Below are positions 8,109 to 17,122 of a stretch of 64,000 nucleotides of DNA, piece after piece. This DNA is from JBLUOA01 sp048060095 (GTDB lineage Bacteria; Pseudomonadota; Alphaproteobacteria; Rhodobacterales; Rhodobacteraceae): NCBI RefSeq assembly GCF_048060095.1, contig NZ_JBLUOA010000001.1:1488001-1552000 (forward strand). Reading direction: 5' to 3'. Below the pieces are notes generated by a model, which was given only the letters and a program-made list of their open reading frames with translations, ran no database searches and had not been told where the DNA came from. Every line of letters begins with the position of its first letter. Positions within the stretch are counted from its first letter, which is position 1. Made by a program: the position numbers and the translations under genes.

Positions 8109-10076
8109 ATGTTTATTGAGCTTGGCCACTTCGCCCTGATCCTTGCCTTTGCGGTTGCCATTGTGCAGGCGATCGTGCCGATGGTCGGTGCGCAGATGCG
8201 GTGGAGCAATTGGATGGCAGTGGCAGAGCCGGCGGCCACCGCGCAATTCCTGCTCATCGCGTTTTCGTTTCTGGCGCTGACCTATGGGTTCGTGACGTCG
8301 GATTTTTCGCTGCGGCTGGTTACGCTTAACTCTCACACGCTGAAACCGATGCTTTACAAGGTGTCGGGCGTTTGGGGGAACCACGAAGGATCGATGCTGT
8401 TATGGGTGTTGATCCTGACACTGTTTGGTGCCTGCGCGGCGTGGTTCGGCGGCAACCTACCGACTGGGCTTCGGGCGCGGGTGTTGTCGGTGCAGGCGAT
8501 GATCGGCGTCGCGTTCCTTGCCTTTGTGCTGTTCACCTCCAACCCGTTCGTGCGGCTGGAAGTTCCGCCAATGAACGGGCAGGATCTGAATCCGCTGTTG
8601 CAAGACCCCGGTTTGGCGTTTCATCCGCCGTTTCTATACCTCGGCTATGTCGGGCTTTCGATGTCGTTCAGTTTTGCGGTTGCGGCGCTGATCGAGGGCC
8701 GCGTAGATGCCGCCTGGGCGCGGTGGGTGCGACCATGGACGCTAGCGGCGTGGCTGTTCCTGACCATCGGCATCGCGCTCGGATCTTGGTGGGCGTATTA
8801 CGAGCTTGGCTGGGGCGGTTTCTGGTTCTGGGACCCGGTCGAAAACGCGAGCTTTATGCCGTGGCTGATCGCGGGCGCGCTGCTGCACAGCGCCATCGTG
8901 GTCGAAAAGCGCGAGGCGTTGAAGGCGTGGACGATCCTTTTGGCGATCCTCGCGTTCGGATTTTCGTTGATCGGGACGTTTATCGTGCGGTCGGGCGTTT
9001 TGACATCGGTGCATGCATTCGCCAACGACCCGGAGCGGGGGGTGTTCATCCTGATCATCCTTGCGGTGTTCATGGGCGGGGCGCTTATCCTGTTCGCAGC
9101 GCGCGCCGGGGCGATGGAGGCGAAGGGGGTCTTTGCCATCGTCAGTCGCGAAACCGCGCTAGTTATGAACAACATTCTGTTGGCCGTCGCGGCATTCGTT
9201 GTCTTTGTCGGCACGATCTGGCCGCTGGTGTCGGAGTTACTGTTTGATCGACCGTTGTCGGTTGGGCCGCCGTTTTTCAATGTAGTTTTCACGCCATTCA
9301 TGCTGCTACTGGCGCTGATCCTGCCGATTGGCGCGATCCTGCCGTGGAAGCGTGCACAGCTTGGCAAGGCCATGCGGCGGATGTCGGGCGTGTTTGCGGT
9401 GGCCGTCGCGCTTGCGCTGTTGATCTGGGCGATGAGTAGCAACCGAAGCGCGCTGGCGCCGATTGGGGCGTTCCTTGGATCTTGGCTGTTTCTCGGCGCA
9501 GGGGCTGATCTTTGGGCGCGGACGGGGCGCAAGGGGTTCAGCGATCGTTTGCGGAGGTTGACACGTCTGCCGCGCGCCGATTGGGGCAAGGCCGTTGCGC
9601 ATGCGGGCTTTGGCATCACGCTATTTGGTATCGCCGGGCTGATCGCGTGGGAGGTTGAGGATATTCGCGTCGCAACACCGGGCGAGCCGTTCGAGGTGGC
9701 CGGATACGAAATCACCCTATTGGACGTGAAGCAGGTTGAGGGGCCAAACTACTTCAGCACTCTCGCCGATATGCGGGTGGCCCGGAACGGGCGGCAGGTG
9801 GCTCTGTTGCAGCCGGAGAAACGCGTCTACCCGGTCGCTGCCATGCCGACGACCGAGGCCGCGATTGATAACGGCGTGTTGCGTGACATCTACCTTGTCA
9901 TTGGTGATGCGCAGGATAGCGGCGGTTACGCGGTGCGGACCTACATCAAACCGTTTGCGAACTGGATTTGGGCCGGGGCAATCATCATGGCGTTCGGAGG
10001 CTTGCTAAGCCTTTCCGACCGCCGCTACAGGGTTGCGGCAGGTGCGCGTCGCCTGCGGGCCGAGCCGGCGGAGTGA
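8109..10076 (+). CDS. ccmF: Cytochrome c haem lyase subunit CcmF
   Basis: 655 aa from ATG 8109 (MFIELGHFALILAFAVAIVQ, the usual family start). Polytopic inner-membrane protein, roughly 14-15 segments, that ligates haem from CcmE to apocytochrome c in the periplasm. The WWD haem-handling domain is visible as WGGFWFWDPVENASFMPW at about residues 235-252, and conserved histidines fall in membrane-flanking loops (for example NHEGSM near 95). The start lies 85 bp after the dispersed repeat, so ccmF may use its own promoter or read-through from the lysis pair. ccmH follows after 4 bp. Confidence 0.95.
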   Translation: MFIELGHFALILAFAVAIVQAIVPMVGAQMRWSNWMAVAEPAATAQFLLIAFSFLALTYGFVTSDFSLRLVTLNSHTLKPMLYKVSGVWGNHEGSMLLWVLILTLFGACAAWFGGNLPTGLRARVLSVQAMIGVAFLAFVLFTSNPFVRLEVPPMNGQDLNPLLQDPGLAFHPPFLYLGYVGLSMSFSFAVAALIEGRVDAAWARWVRPWTLAAWLFLTIGIALGSWWAYYELGWGGFWFWDPVENASFMPWLIAGALLHSAIVVEKREALKAWTILLAILAFGFSLIGTFIVRSGVLTSVHAFANDPERGVFILIILAVFMGGALILFAARAGAMEAKGVFAIVSRETALVMNNILLAVAAFVVFVGTIWPLVSELLFDRPLSVGPPFFNVVFTPFMLLLALILPIGAILPWKRAQLGKAMRRMSGVFAVAVALALLIWAMSSNRSALAPIGAFLGSWLFLGAGADLWARTGRKGFSDRLRRLTRLPRADWGKAVAHAGFGITLFGIAGLIAWEVEDIRVATPGEPFEVAGYEITLLDVKQVEGPNYFSTLADMRVARNGRQVALLQPEKRVYPVAAMPTTEAAIDNGVLRDIYLVIGDAQDSGGYAVRTYIKPFANWIWAGAIIMAFGGLLSLSDRRYRVAAGARRLRAEPAE

Positions 10077-10080
10077 TGCA

Positions 10081-10521
10081 ATGAAACGCTTGCTGTTCAT
10101 CCTGATGTTTGTTGCCACGCCCCTTTTGGCGGTGGAGCCGTCAGAGATGCTTGACGATCCGGCGCTTGAGGCGCGGGCGCAGGCACTGGATGAGGAAATT
10201 AGGTGCGTCCAGTGTCAGTCCGAAAATATCGCGTCCTCCAACGCCGACTGGGCGAAGGACGCCCGGCTGATGGTGCGAGAGTTGGTTGCAGGCGGGGCGA
10301 CGGATCGAGAGGTCACGTCGTTCTTCGTCGAACGCTACGGCGAACGGGTGCTGATGACACCGCGCGGCACCGGAACGAACCTCGTGTTGTGGTTGGCGGG
10401 GCCGTTCATGCTGTTTCTGGCGCTGATCGGGGTCGCGCTTGCGCTCCGGCGCAAACGGGTGGACACAGCGCCGCTCTCAGACGCGGACGAGGCGCGGTTA
10501 CGAGAGATTTTGGACGACTGA
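10081..10521 (+). CDS. ccmH: Cytochrome c maturation thiol protein CcmH
   Basis: 146 aa from ATG 10081, four bases after ccmF. Periplasmic thioredoxin-like reductant of apocytochrome c haem-binding cysteines, anchored to the membrane. Visible: cleavable signal (MKRLLFILMFVATPLLAVEP), the redox motif Cys42-Val-Gln-Cys45 in EEIRCVQCQSENIASSNADW, and a C-terminal membrane helix (LVLWLAGPFMLFLALIGVAL) followed by a short cytoplasmic tail. No ccmG or ccmI follows; those must be elsewhere if present. Confidence 0.94.
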   Translation: MKRLLFILMFVATPLLAVEPSEMLDDPALEARAQALDEEIRCVQCQSENIASSNADWAKDARLMVRELVAGGATDREVTSFFVERYGERVLMTPRGTGTNLVLWLAGPFMLFLALIGVALALRRKRVDTAPLSDADEARLREILDD

Positions 10522-10588
10522 CGCAGGGTTGGGCTGGTTTGCAGCCCTCCGGTGACTTATCTGGAAAGTTCAACGTGGGAGAGGCTTG

Positions 10589-11365
10589 ATGGATTATCAA
10601 ACCATAAAGTTGGACGTGCGCGACGATATTGGGGTGCTGACACTTAGCCGCCCGGACGTGATGAACGCGCTCGACACGCAGATGCGGGCAGAAATTACCC
10701 ATGCCGTGCGCCTGTGTGAACGCGAGGCGCGCGTGCTGGTCATGACCGGGGAAGGGCGGGCGTTCTGCTCTGGCCAAGACCTTGGCGACCGGGCGAATGC
10801 GGCGAATATCGATTTGGAGCGGACGCTGCGGGATGAGTACGTCCCGATGCTTCGCGCGATTTTTGAATGTTCCATCCCGACGATTGCCGCAGTTAACGGC
10901 GCGGCGGCCGGGGCCGGGGCCAACTTGGCGCTGGCGGCGGACGTGGTGATCGCGACGGAATCAGCAGTGTTCCTGCAAGCCTTTGCCCGCATCGGCCTGA
11001 TCCCCGACGCGGGCGGAACCTACTGGCTGCCGCGCCAGATGGGGGCCGCGCGGGCGATGGGCGCTGCCTTGTTCGCGGAACCCATCCCGGCCAAACAAGC
11101 CGCCGAATGGGGTATGATCTGGGAAGCCGTGCCGGATCGGGAATTCGAAAAACACTGGAAGGCGCGGGCCAAGAAGCTCGCCACCGGGCCGACGCTGACT
11201 TACGGAAAAATCAAGGAAGCGATCCGTGGTTCGTTCGACAATTCGCTGGATGAGCAATTGACGCTTGAGGCGCGGTTGCAAGGCGCCTGCGGCCAGACGC
11301 GGGACTTCAAGGAAGGGGTACTCGCGTTTCTTGAAAAGCGCCCGGCGGAGTATGAGGGGCGATAG
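10589..11365 (+). CDS. Enoyl-CoA hydratase/isomerase, PaaG-like
   Basis: 258 aa crotonase-fold protein starting at ATG 10589 behind GGGAGAGG. The oxyanion-hole loops are at AFCSGQDLGDR (about 58-68) and VNGAAAGAGANLAL (about 105-118). IGLIPDAGGTYWLPR matches the PaaG branch (1,2-epoxyphenylacetyl-CoA isomerase of phenylacetate breakdown), where Asp rather than Glu serves as base. No other paa genes are nearby, so the substrate could be a different enoyl-CoA. It ends at a bidirectional terminator facing gltA. Confidence 0.8.
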   Translation: MDYQTIKLDVRDDIGVLTLSRPDVMNALDTQMRAEITHAVRLCEREARVLVMTGEGRAFCSGQDLGDRANAANIDLERTLRDEYVPMLRAIFECSIPTIAAVNGAAAGAGANLALAADVVIATESAVFLQAFARIGLIPDAGGTYWLPRQMGAARAMGAALFAEPIPAKQAAEWGMIWEAVPDREFEKHWKARAKKLATGPTLTYGKIKEAIRGSFDNSLDEQLTLEARLQGACGQTRDFKEGVLAFLEKRPAEYEGR

Positions 11366-11389
11366 CCGCACCGCTTGACTGCTCAAAGC

Positions 11390-11419
11390 AAAAGGCCATG
11401 CGCATCGGGATGGCCTTTT
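11390..11419. terminator. Bidirectional intrinsic terminator
   Basis: Perfect 10-bp stem AAAAGGCCAT / ATGGCCTTTT with a 10-nt loop between the convergent PaaG-like gene and gltA. The A-tract and T-tract ends make it usable from both sides. Confidence 0.85.
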
Positions 11420-11440
11420 CCGTTTCATCAGTCGCGCTTC

Positions 11441-12736
11441 TTAGCGATTTTCGACGTCAACGTAGCTCCGCGATGTCGCGCCTTTGTAAAGCTGGCGGGG
11501 GCGGCCAATTTTCTGCTGCGGATCGCCGATCATCTCTCTCCACTGTGAAATCCAACCGACCGTGCGGCTGAGTGCGAAGATCGGCGTAAACATTGAGGTG
11601 GGGAAGCCCATCGCCTCAAGAATAATGCCGGAGTAGAAATCGACATTCGGGAACAGCTTTTTGTCGGTAAAGTAGTCGTCTTGCAGCGCCTTTGCCTCAA
11701 GTTCCTTAGCGACCTGAAGTGTTGGGTTGTCTTCGATCCCGAGCAGATCAAGCACTTCGTCTGCGGACTGTTTCATCACCTTCGCGCGCGGGTCGAAGTT
11801 TTTATAGACGCGGTGGCCAAAGCCCATCAGGCGGAACGGATCATCTTTATCCTTCGCACGCTCGATATATTCGGGGATCTTGTTGGGAGTGCCGATTTCC
11901 TTCAGCATTTCCAGAGCCGCTTGGTTCGCACCACCATGCGCCGGACCCCAAAGACAAGCGATGCCCGCAGCGATGCAGGCGAACGGATTGGCGCCGGAGC
12001 TGCCGGCCAGACGCACGGTCGAGGTCGATGCGTTCTGTTCGTGGTCCGCGTGCAGCATAAAGATGCGATCCATCGCGCGGGACAGGATCGGATTGACTTC
12101 ATATTCCTCAGCAGGAACGGCAAAGCACATACGCAGGAAGTTCGATGCATAGTCGAGGTCATTCTGCGGGTAAACGAACGGCTGCCCGATCGAATATTTA
12201 TACGCCATCGCCGCAATCGTCGGCAGTTTCGCGATCATCCGAATGGCTGCAACTTCGCGCTGCCACGGATCGGAAATATCGGTCGAATCATGATAGAATG
12301 CCGACATCGCGCCAACCACGCCAACCATCGTGGCCATCGGGTGCGCGTCGCGGCGGAATCCGCGGAAAAAGTTGTGCATCTGCTCGTGAACCATCGTGTG
12401 CTTGGTCACGCGCATCTCAAAATCATCAAGCTCATCCGCCGTCGGCAATTCGCCGTAAAGCAGCAGGTAGCACACTTCGAGGTAGTGCGAATTCTCGGCC
12501 AACTGGTCGATAGGGTAGCCGCGATGCAGAAGCTCACCCTTCTTGCCGTCGATAAACGTAATCTGTGAATCGCAGGACGCGGTCGAGGTGAAGCCGGGAT
12601 CATAGGTGAACACGCCGCCATCGGCATAAAGCTTGCGGATGTCGATAACATCCGGCCCCGCAGTCGGTGTGAAAATGGGCAACTCCAACGTCTGGTCGCC
12701 AAAGCTAAGCGTTGCAGTTTTCTTGTTGTCAGCCAT
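11441..12736 (-). CDS. gltA: Citrate synthase (type II)
   Basis: 431 aa. Three ATGs in a row (12742, 12739, 12736) follow AGAGAGG at 12744-12750. Only the third has normal spacing (7 nt), and homologues start MADNKK. Condenses acetyl-CoA and oxaloacetate at entry to the TCA cycle. The catalytic triad is visible: His267 in LWGPAHGG, His308 in GFGHRVYK and Asp366 in NVDFYSG. Length and the N-terminal beta domain (residues 1-60) fit the hexameric NADH-sensitive type. The same-strand neighbour gltX lies 75 bp upstream. Confidence 0.97.
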   Translation of the reverse strand: MADNKKTATLSFGDQTLELPIFTPTAGPDVIDIRKLYADGGVFTYDPGFTSTASCDSQITFIDGKKGELLHRGYPIDQLAENSHYLEVCYLLLYGELPTADELDDFEMRVTKHTMVHEQMHNFFRGFRRDAHPMATMVGVVGAMSAFYHDSTDISDPWQREVAAIRMIAKLPTIAAMAYKYSIGQPFVYPQNDLDYASNFLRMCFAVPAEEYEVNPILSRAMDRIFMLHADHEQNASTSTVRLAGSSGANPFACIAAGIACLWGPAHGGANQAALEMLKEIGTPNKIPEYIERAKDKDDPFRLMGFGHRVYKNFDPRAKVMKQSADEVLDLLGIEDNPTLQVAKELEAKALQDDYFTDKKLFPNVDFYSGIILEAMGFPTSMFTPIFALSRTVGWISQWREMIGDPQQKIGRPRQLYKGATSRSYVDVENR

Positions 12737-12811
12737 CATCATACCTCTCTGATAATCCCGTGCCCGGATCGGACGGGGCGTTTTGTTCTGTTGATCGCAC
12801 GAGGGAGCGTT

Positions 12812-14215
12812 CTAAATTTTCGCATCCTCAATCCGGGCGAGGGTTTCATCGCGCCCGATAATCAGCATCATGTCAAACACGCTCGGCGATACCGCTCGCC
12901 CGGCGAGAGCTGCGCGGAGCGGTCCGGCAAGTTTACCGAGTTTGAGGTCATGCGCCTCTGCAACCTTGGTGACGGCCTCCTCCAGATCGTCACGGGACCA
13001 GCTAGCATTTTGCAGGTGCGGCGTCAATTCTGACAGTATACGACGGGATACATTGTCGAGCGCTTTTGACGCTTTCTCATCCGGTTCAAACGGACGTGAT
13101 CCCAGAACAAAGTGTGCCTTTTCAAGAAGATCACCCAAGGTTCGCGCTCGATCCTTCAGGCAATACATCGCGCGGCTCAATGCGTCCTTTTGCCCAACCG
13201 ACAACGCGTTTTCATCGCGTGACGCGAGGTAACCATCAATTTCATGCAGCAGTGCAGCATCGTCCATTTGGGCGATATGCTGGCTTGATAGATTCTCCAG
13301 TTTCTTGAAATCGAAACGGGCGGGGGACTTGCCGATTCCGTCGAGGTCGAACCACTCTTTCGCCTGCGCGTCGGTGAAGAATTCATCGTCGCCATGGCTC
13401 CAGCCCAGCCGCGCGAGGTAGTTGCGCATCGCCGGAGTGGGGTAGCCCAATGCCTGATATTCCGACACACCCAGCGCGCCATGCCGTTTGGAAAGCTTCT
13501 TGCCATCCGGCCCGTGAATCAGCGGGATATGCGCCCAAACCGGCACCTGCCATCCCATCGCGTCGTAAACCATCGTCTGACGCGCGGCGTTGGCAAGGTG
13601 GTCGTCGCCGCGGATCACGTGCGTGACGCCCATGTCGTGATCGTCAACGACCACCGCCAGCATATAAGTCGGCGTTCCATCCGACCGAAGCACGATCATA
13701 TCGTCGAGCGTTTCATTCTTCCATGCAACGCGACCCTGCACCTGATCCCCAATGACCGACTCGCCTTCGCGCGGGGCTTTCACCCGGATTGCGTAGGGCT
13801 GATCCGGGTGGCTTGCCGGGTCCGTATCGCGCCAAGGCGATCGGAAGAGGGTCGACCGCCCCTCCGCTTTCGCTTGTTCGCGAAACGCGGCGATTTCGTC
13901 TTGAGTCGAAAAGCACTTGTAGGCGTGGCCAGATGCCAGCATTTCATGTGCAACCTCCGCGTGCCGGTCCGTGCGGGAGGCTTGGCTGACTGCCTCACCG
14001 TCATAATCAAGGCCCAGCCACTCCATCCCCTTCAGGATCGCCTCGGTCGCTTCAGGCGTTGACCGCGCCCGGTCGGTATCCTCGATCCGCAGCAGGAACT
14101 TGCCGCCATTGCCGCGGGCGAACAGCCAGTTGAATAGCGCAGTGCGCGCGCCTCCGATGTGCAGAAAACCGGTGGGGGATGGCGCGAAGCGGGTGACGAC
14201 CTGTGTGTCGGGCAT
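12812..14215 (-). CDS. gltX: Glutamyl-tRNA synthetase
   Basis: 467 aa from ATG 14215 (MPDTQVVTRFAPSPTGFLHIG). An in-frame ATG at 14242 would add nine residues unlike family N-termini. Class I synthetase charging tRNA-Glu. HIGH-type motif in PSPTGFLHIGGARTALFNW; KMSKS-type motif KLSKRHG near residue 245. The C-terminal helical anticodon-binding domain covers about residues 330-467. Divergent from comEC with 79 bp between starts. Confidence 0.96.
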   Translation of the reverse strand: MPDTQVVTRFAPSPTGFLHIGGARTALFNWLFARGNGGKFLLRIEDTDRARSTPEATEAILKGMEWLGLDYDGEAVSQASRTDRHAEVAHEMLASGHAYKCFSTQDEIAAFREQAKAEGRSTLFRSPWRDTDPASHPDQPYAIRVKAPREGESVIGDQVQGRVAWKNETLDDMIVLRSDGTPTYMLAVVVDDHDMGVTHVIRGDDHLANAARQTMVYDAMGWQVPVWAHIPLIHGPDGKKLSKRHGALGVSEYQALGYPTPAMRNYLARLGWSHGDDEFFTDAQAKEWFDLDGIGKSPARFDFKKLENLSSQHIAQMDDAALLHEIDGYLASRDENALSVGQKDALSRAMYCLKDRARTLGDLLEKAHFVLGSRPFEPDEKASKALDNVSRRILSELTPHLQNASWSRDDLEEAVTKVAEAHDLKLGKLAGPLRAALAGRAVSPSVFDMMLIIGRDETLARIEDAKI

Positions 14216-14294
14216 GAGCGGCGTTAACCTTCTGGAAACCATGAGGGGGATAGCGTTTCAGTTGTTTTAATGACGGTGGGGGCGCAGGACAAGG

Positions 14295-16334
14295 GTGCGG
14301 CGGTTTCCTGATCCACTGACGCTGCTGGAAGCCCAGCGTGGCGCGCTGTTTCCCTGGGTTGCGGTGTTCTTCGGCATTGGTATTGGCATCTACTTTTCAC
14401 TGAAGGTTGAACCGACGCCGAATGCCTATCTGTTGCTTGGTGTTGCCGCCGTTTGCCTTGCCATCCTCACCCGGTGGTTCGCGGAGCGTTGGGGGCCGCT
14501 GTTCATTGCTGCGATGATGGTTTGCTTCGGTGTGATGATTGCCGGAGCGCACGCCCATCTGTCGACAGCGTCGGTGCTTGGCTATCGTTACTACGGTCCG
14601 ATTGAGGGACGCGTTATCAAGATCGACCGCTCGCTGAGTGATAAGGTCCGGCTGACGCTCGACCGGGTCGTCTTGCGCGACATGAGTCCTGCTGCAACGC
14701 CGGAACGGGTGCGCGTTTCGCTGCACGGGCAGCAAGGGTATATCGACCCGGCCCCCGGAATGGTCGTGATCCTGACCGGCCATCTCTCCCCACCGCAAGG
14801 CCCGGCAGAGCCCGGAGGGTTCGATTTCCGGCGTATGGCGTGGTTCCAGCAGCTTGGCGCCGTGGGCTATACGCGCAGCCCGGTCTTGACGCTTTCCCCG
14901 CCGAAGCCGGGCGCTGGATTGTTGGTGACGAAGATCCGGTCAGGTGTCGCGCGTTGGGTCGGTGTGCGTCTGCCGGGTGACGTGGGGGCGTTTGCGACTG
15001 CCATCATGACGGGCGACAGGTCTGGCATCAGCCGCGAAACGCTGGATGCACTTAGGGCGTCTAACCTTGCGCATCTGCTTGCCATATCGGGTCTGCATAT
15101 GGGGTTGCTGACCGGCTTTGTCTTTTCCGTTCTGCGATATGGCTTAGCGCTTTGGCCCGGAATTGGACTGCGTTGGCCAACGAAGAAGATCGCCGCTTGT
15201 GGAGCGTTGATCGCGGCGTCCATCTACCTCGGGCTGTCCGGCGGCAATGTCGCGACCGTGCGGGCCTTCATCATGGTTGCCGTGATGCTGGTCGCGGTGT
15301 TGTTCGACCGAAGGGCGCTGACGCTGCGTGCGGTCGCGGTCGCCGCCTTGATCGTGCTGACCCTGAGGCCAGAAAGCCTGATCGGCCCTGGCTTTCAGAT
15401 GTCGTTCGCCGCGACGGCCGCGTTGGTCGCGGTGTTCGGTGCCTTGCGGGACTGGAATGGTTGGCGGGCGCCCGGCTGGGCCCGCCCCGGTCTCGCTGTA
15501 TTGCTGTCGTCCTTCGTGGCGGGCGCGGCGACGGCACCCATTGCGGCCGCCCACTTCAACCAAGTTGCGCATTTTGGGCTGATCGCGAACCTGCTGACGG
15601 TGCCACTGATGGGCGCTCTGGTGGTGCCGGCGGCGGTGCTGACAATGCTGCTTTCGCCCTTTGGCTTGGGGCATTTTGGCTTGTGGTTGATGGCATGGGG
15701 TATCCGTTGGATCATCGGCGTCGCGCATTGGATCGCGGGACAGGAAGGCGCGCTGTCCCATGTTGTGACGCCGGGGCCGACGGTATTGCCGCTGATCGCG
15801 CTCGGCGGGTTGTTCGTGATCCTCTGGCAAGGCCGCGCCCGTCTTCTGGGCGCATTGCTCGTCGGCGTCGGGTGCTATGTCTGGACCGGAACGGAACGCC
15901 CCGCACTGCTGATCTCGGAGAGTGGGGCGCTGTTCGGTGTGATGACGGAGGACGGTCGTGCGCTTAACAAACCAAGGGGCGATGGATTTGTCGCGCTGAG
16001 TTGGCTTGAGAATGATGGCGACAATAGCCCTCAAGACGCAGCGTCGGAACGGCCGGGGATTGTCGGAGAGCGTGGACGCCAGCGCATCCATCTTGGCGGC
16101 GTCGGGTTTCAGATGTTGTCCGGGCGAGGGGCGGACGAGGTTCTCTCGGTAGCCTGCGAAACCGGGGATTGGGTCGTCTTTTCGGGAGAGGCAGACGTGC
16201 CGCCCAAGCCCTGCAATTTGCTCGATCAGGACAAACTTCGCAGCCTTGGCAGCGTTGCATTCTCGGTTCGCAATCAGGGTCTACATATGGAAACCGCCGC
16301 CTCCAAAGCGGGGCAACGGCTTTGGACTCAATAA
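14295..16334 (+). CDS. comEC: ComEC/Rec2 family competence protein
   Basis: 679 aa with a GTG start at 14295 behind AGGACAAGG. Family role: inner-membrane channel passing single-stranded DNA during natural transformation. Visible: N-terminal membrane helices and a soluble OB-like domain (about 40-170, with GPIEGRVIKIDRSLSDKVRL), then the competence domain with SNLAHLLAISGLHMGLLTG and SGGNVATVRAFIMVAVML in a multi-helix region (about 225-510). The C-terminal 150 residues are soluble but lack the zinc-binding HxHxDH of the metallo-beta-lactamase domain found in Bacillus ComEC. The last 7 bp overlap convergent lexA. Confidence 0.88.
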   Translation: MRRFPDPLTLLEAQRGALFPWVAVFFGIGIGIYFSLKVEPTPNAYLLLGVAAVCLAILTRWFAERWGPLFIAAMMVCFGVMIAGAHAHLSTASVLGYRYYGPIEGRVIKIDRSLSDKVRLTLDRVVLRDMSPAATPERVRVSLHGQQGYIDPAPGMVVILTGHLSPPQGPAEPGGFDFRRMAWFQQLGAVGYTRSPVLTLSPPKPGAGLLVTKIRSGVARWVGVRLPGDVGAFATAIMTGDRSGISRETLDALRASNLAHLLAISGLHMGLLTGFVFSVLRYGLALWPGIGLRWPTKKIAACGALIAASIYLGLSGGNVATVRAFIMVAVMLVAVLFDRRALTLRAVAVAALIVLTLRPESLIGPGFQMSFAATAALVAVFGALRDWNGWRAPGWARPGLAVLLSSFVAGAATAPIAAAHFNQVAHFGLIANLLTVPLMGALVVPAAVLTMLLSPFGLGHFGLWLMAWGIRWIIGVAHWIAGQEGALSHVVTPGPTVLPLIALGGLFVILWQGRARLLGALLVGVGCYVWTGTERPALLISESGALFGVMTEDGRALNKPRGDGFVALSWLENDGDNSPQDAASERPGIVGERGRQRIHLGGVGFQMLSGRGADEVLSVACETGDWVVFSGEADVPPKPCNLLDQDKLRSLGSVAFSVRNQGLHMETAASKAGQRLWTQ

Positions 16335-17026
16335 GTGCGGATCAGGCCGACGAGCCGACCTTGCACCTTTACTTTTCCCTCAGGGAGAACGCGGGTTTCA
16401 TAGGCGGGGTTGGCTGCCTCAAGCGCGATCATCTCGCCCTTGCGCCGAAACCGTTTCAGCGTCGCCTCATGCCCTTCGACAAGTGCCACGACGATGTCGC
16501 CATTATCCGCCGCACTTGTTTCACGGATCACCACGACATCACCATCGTTGATGCCCGCGTCGATCATGGAGTCGCCTTTGACCTCCAGCGCGTAGTGGGG
16601 GTCTTTGCTGGTCAGCATTTGGCTTGGCACGGCGACGTTGTGCGACGCCTCCGAAATCGCCTCAATCGGCGTGCCTGCCGCGATGCGGCCCATCACCGGA
16701 AGCTCCATCGCGGGGGCCGACTCGATTGCCATCGCCGCAGCTGGGGTTGTATCCGGCCGATCACCATCAATAACACGCGGGGCAAAGCTGCTGACGCTCG
16801 CGCCACCAAGCGCTTCGGGGAGCTTCACGATCTCAATCGCGCGGGCGCGGTGGGCGAGACGTCGGATAAACCCACGCTCTTCCAACGCCGTAATAAGTCG
16901 GTGAATCCCGGACTTGGACCGCAGATCCAATGCTGCCTTCATCTCATCAAATGAGGGGGGCACGCCATCCCGTTGCAGGCGCTTGTTGATAAAATTGAGC
17001 AATTCCAGCTGCTTCTTGGTCAGCAT
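16328..17026 (-). CDS. lexA: SOS repressor LexA
   Basis: 232 aa. Binds SOS operators and self-cleaves when stimulated by RecA filaments. N-terminal winged helix (1-65, MLTKKQLELLNFINKRL, with RSKSGIHRLITALEERG as recognition region); cleavage site Ala117-Gly118 in GRIAAGTP; catalytic Ser153 in KGDSMIDAG and Lys191 in HEATLKR. Start preceded by GCGGAGGAACGACCAA. It is the last gene of the minus-strand run after moeA but has its own promoter with tandem SOS boxes in the 96-bp gap, so autoregulation is expected. Confidence 0.97.
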   Translation of the reverse strand: MLTKKQLELLNFINKRLQRDGVPPSFDEMKAALDLRSKSGIHRLITALEERGFIRRLAHRARAIEIVKLPEALGGASVSSFAPRVIDGDRPDTTPAAAMAIESAPAMELPVMGRIAAGTPIEAISEASHNVAVPSQMLTSKDPHYALEVKGDSMIDAGINDGDVVVIRETSAADNGDIVVALVEGHEATLKRFRRKGEMIALEAANPAYETRVLPEGKVKVQGRLVGLIRTY

Positions 17027-17070
17027 TTGGTCGTTCCTCCGCTCGTAACCTCAGTTCACGTGATAGACGT

Positions 17071-17110
17071 GTTCGGCCCCTGTTCTACACATGTTCTCTT
17101 TTTGTGTCAA
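17071..17110 (-). promoter_or_regulatory. lexA promoter with tandem SOS boxes
   Basis: Three GTTC words at 17071-17074, 17082-17085 and 17093-17096 are each separated by exactly 7 nt, giving two overlapping copies of the alphaproteobacterial SOS box GTTC-N7-GTTC. On the minus strand a TTGACA (17110-17105) is followed after 17 nt by TAGAAC (17087-17082) as a possible -35/-10 pair, so bound LexA would cover the -10. This leaves an untranslated leader of about 50 nt before the lexA ATG. Confidence 0.85.
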
Positions 17111-17122
17111 CGCGCCCGTCAG

